In this document: piece by piece, positions 38,714 to 42,353 of the stretch | How the letters are laid out: each line of letters opens with the position of its first letter | Position numbering within the stretch: position 1 is the stretch's first letter | DNA from: an uncultured Mycoplasmatota bacterium | GTDB lineage: Bacteria > Bacillota_I > Bacilli_A > RF39 > UBA660 | Assembly: GCA_947572405.1 (NCBI GenBank) | Contig: CANPBV010000001.1 | Coordinates: 1 to 42,353, forward strand | Length of the DNA: 42,353 nt | Direction: 5' to 3' | The notes under the pieces: model-generated | Databases searched by the model: none | What the model was told of the DNA's origin: nothing | What the model saw: the letters and a program-made list of their open reading frames with translations, nothing else | Position numbers and translations under genes: made by a program

Positions 38714-39469
38714 TTACTTTAACATGCTTTCATTTGCATCTTCTTTCATGCTTACCACTTCTCCATTTTCTATTCCTAAAAGTAAGGGAAGTCGAGTTTC
38801 TTCTTTCATATCTTTCATAGTCTCTACAAACTTGTTATATTCTTCTTCTGTCAAAAAGACACTTGGACTTAAAAATTTCACATTCAAATTCTTACTATTT
38901 GCTTTTTTTAACATAGAATTGGTTGTTGAATCACCAATTCTACCAACTATAATCATTGTTGTTTTCTTTTCTTCTATCAATTTAAAATAGTCATTGCTAC
39001 TAAGCCGCTCAATATTCGGATAAGAATTGATAAATTCCTCTTCTTCCTGAATAAAGCCATTCTTTTTCAAGAAATGAAATACACTGATATCATCCATATA
39101 ACCAATATGGGAATCTATAATTTTATCTTTTTCTGTTATTAATATTCTAGGTGTTGTAAAATGAGAACTTCTAATTTCTAACTTTTCTAACAATTTATTT
39201 AACTGCTTTTTTGATAATTCATCTGTATTAATATAGCGATATTCAAAATGATATTGTTTACTTATATCATCCAGAATTGGTTTTAGCAAATTACAAAATC
39301 CACAAGTAGGTCTACCTAAGAATAAGATTTCCTGATTTTCTTTTAAAAGACTATCATATAATTTTTGAAATTTCCATGACTGATAGAAATATTTGATTCC
39401 CATTCCTAATAGTCCTCCAATAATCAAAACAATAACTGCAACTAAAAAAGTTTTATAATTCTTTTTCAT
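38714..39469 (-). CDS. Membrane-anchored tandem thioredoxin-fold protein, second domain inactive
   Basis: 251 residues: a membrane helix (FLVAVIVLIIGGLLGMGI), a domain with FLGRPTCGFC (about 51-60) and cis-Pro in FTTPRILI, ending FLKKNGFI. A second, shorter domain opens TTMIIVGRIGDSTTN, so the CxxC place reads DSTT, but a possible cis-Pro segment remains in TRLPLLLGIENG. Only domain 1 can be redox-active; domain 2 may bind a partner. The first domain resembles bacteriocin transport accessory proteins. It is the first gene of an operon with an ABC ATPase and FtsX permease, behind a strong promoter. It is a relative of the two-site protein at 34094. Confidence 0.82.
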   Translation of the reverse strand: MKKNYKTFLVAVIVLIIGGLLGMGIKYFYQSWKFQKLYDSLLKENQEILFLGRPTCGFCNLLKPILDDISKQYHFEYRYINTDELSKKQLNKLLEKLEIRSSHFTTPRILITEKDKIIDSHIGYMDDISVFHFLKKNGFIQEEEEFINSYPNIERLSSNDYFKLIEEKKTTMIIVGRIGDSTTNSMLKKANSKNLNVKFLSPSVFLTEEEYNKFVETMKDMKEETRLPLLLGIENGEVVSMKEDANESMLK

Positions 39470-39492
39470 ACACCATCCTACTTTCTAAATTC

Positions 39493-39521
39493 ATTTTATA
39501 ATGACCATTTTATATTGTCAA
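39493..39521 (-). promoter_or_regulatory. Promoter of the thioredoxin-ABC operon
   Basis: TTGACA (-35, minus strand 39521-39516), 17-base spacer, TAAAAT (-10, 39498-39493), about 24 bases before the ATG. Confidence 0.82.
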
Positions 39522-39588
39522 GAAATAGTAAAATATATTGAATGAAAAATATAAGTTATAATGAAAAAGAATAGAGAGGAAAATATTT

Positions 39589-40508
39589 ATGAATAAAAAA
39601 GTTGTATTAATTGGATGTGGAAACGTAGGTATGAGTTATACTTATGCTCTACTAAATCAAAAAACATTTGTAAACGAACTTGTATTAATTGATCTAGATA
39701 CAAAAAAATTGAAGGAGAAGTAATGGACTTAAACCATTGTCTTGCTTTTGCGCCTTCTAAAATTAATATTAAAGTAGGAAGTTATGCAGATTGTAAAGAT
39801 GCTTCTATTGTTTGCATTTGTGCTGGAGCAAATCAAAACCCTGGAGAAACAAGAATGGATTTAATTCATAAAAATAGTAAAATTTTTAAATCCATCGTTA
39901 CAGAAGTTATGGAAAATGGGTTTCACGGAATTTTCTTAGTAGCAACTAACCCATTAGATGTAATGACTTATATTACCTAGAAATATTCTGGTCTTGAAAC
40001 AAGTAAAGTAATTGGTTCTGGAACGAGTTTAGATACAGCTAGACTTCGTTATATGGTTGGAGAAAAATTAGGAGTAAGTCCAAAAAATATTCATGCTTAT
40101 GTCATTAGAGAACATGGAGATAGTGAATTTGTTCCCTGGAGTAATGCCAATGTTGGACTTCAAAACATCAAAAATTTCTTAACAGAACAAGAATGCGATG
40201 AAATCTGTCATAATGTTAGAGATGCTGCTTATGAAATCATCAATAGAAAAGGCGCAACTTATTATGGTATTGGAATGTGCTTAGTTAGAATTACGAATGC
40301 AATATTAGGAGATGAAAATAGTATTATTACAGTATCGGCTTATGATGATAGTAATGATATTTATATTGGAAGTCCTTGTATTTTAAATAAAAACGGAATT
40401 AAGGAAAGAGTTCTTGTGGATTTAAATGAAAAGGAATTAGAACAACTTCAAAATTCTATCGATATCTTAAAAAAGGCAACACATGAAAACACCAGTCTAG
40501 GAAACTAA
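39589..40508 (+). pseudogene. ldh: L-lactate dehydrogenase, frameshift and nonsense
   Basis: Three in-order segments make one LDH/MDH-family protein of about 306 residues. The first has the Rossmann start VVLIGCGNVGMSYTYALLNQ. A one-base deletion in a run of seven A (39702-39708) shifts the frame before EGEVMDL. The second segment has CAGANQNPGETRMDLIHKN and ATNPLDVMTYIT, ending at a TAG (39978-39980) where the family often has Trp or Tyr. The third has GSGTSLDTARLRYM, the catalytic His in REHGDSEFVPWS, and a normal C-terminus. The enzyme would reduce pyruvate to lactate with NADH. Conserved residues are intact, so inactivation is recent, or one or both changes are sequence errors. Confidence 0.9.
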
Positions 40509-40519
40509 TCTGGTGTTTT
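40486..40519. terminator. Shared terminator of the ldh pseudogene and metallopeptidase gene
   Basis: AAAACACCAG (40486-40495) pairs with CTGGTGTTTT (40510-40519), loop of 14 bases, then T residues on the plus strand and A residues upstream for the minus strand. Both stop codons (40506-40508 and 40497-40499) lie in the loop, and the two frames overlap by 12 bases. Confidence 0.85.
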
Positions 40520-41996
40520 TCTCTTGTGGAACTATGACAATTCTTTTTTGTAAATCATACAACACTCTAATTTTATCTAATAACTTAGTGACTCTGGCAT
40601 CCCCTTCTGGTATGCCTTTCTTTTCCTCACTAACTTTCTGTAATGCAAGATGTTTTAAAAATGCAAAAGAGGACTGAAGTGAAGGATTTTTAAGACATAT
40701 CTGCTCTAAAGTAGATGGAAAACAGTCTTGTTCTAATCTCTTTATTTTATGCCTAGCTATTTCTATATCCTTTTCTAATTTTATAATACGTTCTTTGGTT
40801 CGTTTCTGTTCATTTCTATTATTTTGCAATTCTTGTTCTTTCACTTCTCGATAATATTCTAAAGTGCCTTCCTGTTCTAAGGATTCTAATTCTTTTCGAT
40901 ACTGTTCCTCTGTATAACTACCATCATGATAAAGTTCCTCAATCATCACTTTTGCTTCTTGATAAGCTTCCTCATATTCTTTTTTTAAAGAGGCTGGGTT
41001 TCCTAATGATTGCATATAGTTTAATTCTTCCTGTTTCATTTTTTTTAAATCAGATTCACTTTTTTCTCTTAAATCGATAACAGATTCTAACGCTTTTACT
41101 ATCCATTCTATTTTCTTTTGATGTTCTCGTACATAGTAATGAATAGCATTTTTTAGAATATCTTCTTGACCTTCTTTACAATTGCAACTCAATATATAGA
41201 TTAAATGGGAAAATACTTCCAATACTGGAATATTTGGATATCGCTTTTCTAGTTCTTTAATCATATCTGATTTATAATCACCATTTTTACTCATTTCTTC
41301 TAATATCTCATCATCAAAAATAATCTGCAAAGTTTGATATAATGTTCCATATAAGGGGTAATGATGAGCTGAAACAATTTGATACTCAGAAACCCCATCT
41401 TCCAAATTATCTACTTGTATGTTAGGAGAATCAACTGAAGTATAACTTTCATGTGTGGTTGCTCTTCCCTCATAAAACATTTCTCTTAATTCAAAAGCAA
41501 AAGGAATTGATCCTCTGATTGGAAAGGTGTTTTCCCCCTCTGTCAAATGTGTCATTTCGTGATGTATCGTAGTAAACCTCTGCATAACATCATCTTCTGC
41601 TAAAGTAAACATCATTTTTAACGGTTTCCATGCAAATCCCTTACAGGTACAATAAAATTGACCATTCTGTGCTGGAGTATATTTACCATTTATAAAATCT
41701 AGATTTCCATTCTGACTTGTTAACTTTAAAATATGTTTTCTAAATTCGGTTGAAACTAGATTGGCTTCATTGATTTCGGATAGTTCAATAACTGCATACC
41801 CCTTCATATTCTCTAATACTCTTAAATATTCTTCTATATATTCATATCGACTTTTTGTAATATATTTTGGTGGATTATAACAGATAAAGGCAAAAACAAT
41901 AGAACCAAGTAAATTCTCTTTGGCCTGTTCTGTAAATGATTTTTTGGATAGTATTTCTATGACTCTTTCTATTAGCTCTTCCTTTGTTTGCATCAT
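40497..41996 (-). CDS. Predicted cytoplasmic zinc metallopeptidase (HExxH) with coiled-coil tail
   Basis: 499 residues, no signal peptide or membrane helix. The N-terminal part (about 1-200) holds TTIHHEMTHLTEGEN with HExxH at 146-150, and 26 residues later FYEGRATTHESY (E176), which fits the third ligand of gluzincin-type metallopeptidases. A middle helical region follows, then a long charged coiled coil (about 300-435: EYEEAYQEAKVMIEELYHDG, QKRTKERIIKLEKDIEIARH). I do not recognise a family. GGAG precedes the ATG. It overlaps the small gene upstream by 4 bases. The substrate could be a phage, host or self protein; nothing here decides this. Confidence 0.78.
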   Translation of the reverse strand: MMQTKEELIERVIEILSKKSFTEQAKENLLGSIVFAFICYNPPKYITKSRYEYIEEYLRVLENMKGYAVIELSEINEANLVSTEFRKHILKLTSQNGNLDFINGKYTPAQNGQFYCTCKGFAWKPLKMMFTLAEDDVMQRFTTIHHEMTHLTEGENTFPIRGSIPFAFELREMFYEGRATTHESYTSVDSPNIQVDNLEDGVSEYQIVSAHHYPLYGTLYQTLQIIFDDEILEEMSKNGDYKSDMIKELEKRYPNIPVLEVFSHLIYILSCNCKEGQEDILKNAIHYYVREHQKKIEWIVKALESVIDLREKSESDLKKMKQEELNYMQSLGNPASLKKEYEEAYQEAKVMIEELYHDGSYTEEQYRKELESLEQEGTLEYYREVKEQELQNNRNEQKRTKERIIKLEKDIEIARHKIKRLEQDCFPSTLEQICLKNPSLQSSFAFLKHLALQKVSEEKKGIPEGDARVTKLLDKIRVLYDLQKRIVIVPQEKNTRLVS

Positions 41997-42220
41997 GATA
42001 AAACTCCTTTTATAATATCATCATTCATTTCCTGATATAAAGCTTCTTCTGTAAATTCTAATACAGAAATTAAATCAAAAAATTCTTCTTGATGGTTCCT
42101 CCCAGGTTCTGTTAACAATATAGTATCCATTTTAGAAAAAATAAAATTTATAAGTTCTAATGTTGGATAATCATTTATCTCTATTAAACTATAATATTTG
42201 TTCTTCAATGCTTGTTTCAT
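41993..42220 (-). CDS. Small acidic protein, partner of the metallopeptidase gene
   Basis: 75 residues from the ATG at 42218-42220 (AAGGTGAT just upstream; a longer in-frame start at 42259 has none). Mainly helical and acidic: MKQALKNKYYSLIEINDYPT, then FIFSKMDTILLTEPGRNHQEEFFDLISVLEFTEEALYQEMND. No family recognised. The stop overlaps the metallopeptidase start (ATGA), so production is coupled. A small acidic protein directly before a protease gene could be an inhibitor, adaptor or substrate (inference from position only). Confidence 0.65.
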   Translation of the reverse strand: MKQALKNKYYSLIEINDYPTLELINFIFSKMDTILLTEPGRNHQEEFFDLISVLEFTEEALYQEMNDDIIKGVLS

Positions 42221-42326
42221 ACTATCACCTTCTTTTATTATATCAAAACAAAAAAACAAATACTAGTTTTTAACCTATTATTCCAGGATAAAAACATGAA
42301 AACATGAAAAAAGAAAGAAAAAAGTA

Positions 42327-42353
42327 TTGACAATTATAAAAAGAAAGGAAAAG
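42327..42353 (+). promoter_or_regulatory. Possible plus-strand promoter cut by the window end
   Basis: A perfect -35 TTGACA at 42327-42332; the -10 would lie at about 42350, where the window ends. A gene on the plus strand to the right is likely, divergent from the metallopeptidase operon. Confidence 0.4.

Noticed and set aside
40497..42220. Classical ImmA/IrrE or phage-linked protease
   Set aside because: HExxH is present, but the flanking sequence, size and long coiled coil do not fit ImmA, and no phage genes are nearby.
1..42353. tRNA, rRNA and CRISPR arrays
   Set aside because: Reading both strands I saw no cloverleaf with GGTTCRA arm, no rRNA blocks and no regularly spaced short repeats.

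Overview
The window is AT-rich DNA with dense, short-spaced genes from a low-GC Gram-positive bacterium. spoVS, two CotF-like spore coat genes, secG, mreC/mreD, a ymfF/ymfH pair and a small-glycolipid-type GT4 glycosyltransferase fit a spore-forming Firmicute, perhaps an uncultured gut Bacillota lineage near Erysipelotrichales/RF39 or a clostridium. I cannot place it more exactly. The standard code fits: TGG reads as Trp and TGA is a used stop.

Layout. 0-1.7 kb is a decayed accessory patch with a broken TnpV gene and two almost identical copies of a small XRE regulator. 1.7-8.7 kb holds a small unknown gene with spoVS, then the opposing series proS-SPOR protein-radC-mreC-mreD (envelope and elongation, DNA, translation), a divergent two-gene spore coat operon, a Cdd1-like HhH gene and secG. 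8.7-14 kb carries ymfF/ymfH and a purine salvage pair (add-deoD), plus a YcxB-like membrane protein behind a truncated Nudix gene. 14-21.3 kb holds uvrA, a ZIP metal transporter, an unknown lipoprotein and a CtpE-like P-type ATPase. 21.3-25.4 kb holds a probable 6S RNA, a frameshifted methyltransferase, a divergent PRPP synthase and aspS.

25.5-29.4 kb is a surface O-acylation locus: ECF sigma factor, anti-sigma candidate, DUF4358 lipoprotein, a terminator/attenuator, then an MBOAT acyltransferase and a DHHW (AlgJ/AlgX-like) protein. 29.5-33.4 kb holds the GT4 glycosyltransferase, mutY, a VanZ-RDD fusion and a multi-pass membrane protein. 33.4-39.5 kb is the most unusual part. Two different membrane-anchored tandem thioredoxin-fold proteins lie around a zinc-ribbon/DUF4190 protein, and one of them heads an operon with an FtsX-type ABC exporter. 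39.6-42.2 kb holds an L-lactate dehydrogenase pseudogene with two lesions and a two-gene operon of a small protein and a large intracellular HExxH metallopeptidase.

Recurring traits. Many promoters are clear sigma-A type, several with an extended -10 (TGN). Many terminators overlap coding sequence so that the stop codon lies inside the hairpin. Two genes are broken at runs of A, which may be true decay or assembly error. The best candidates for new biology are the tandem-thioredoxin/ABC locus, the ECF-linked O-acylation locus, the HExxH metallopeptidase operon, and a DeoD with Asn in place of the catalytic Asp next to adenosine deaminase.
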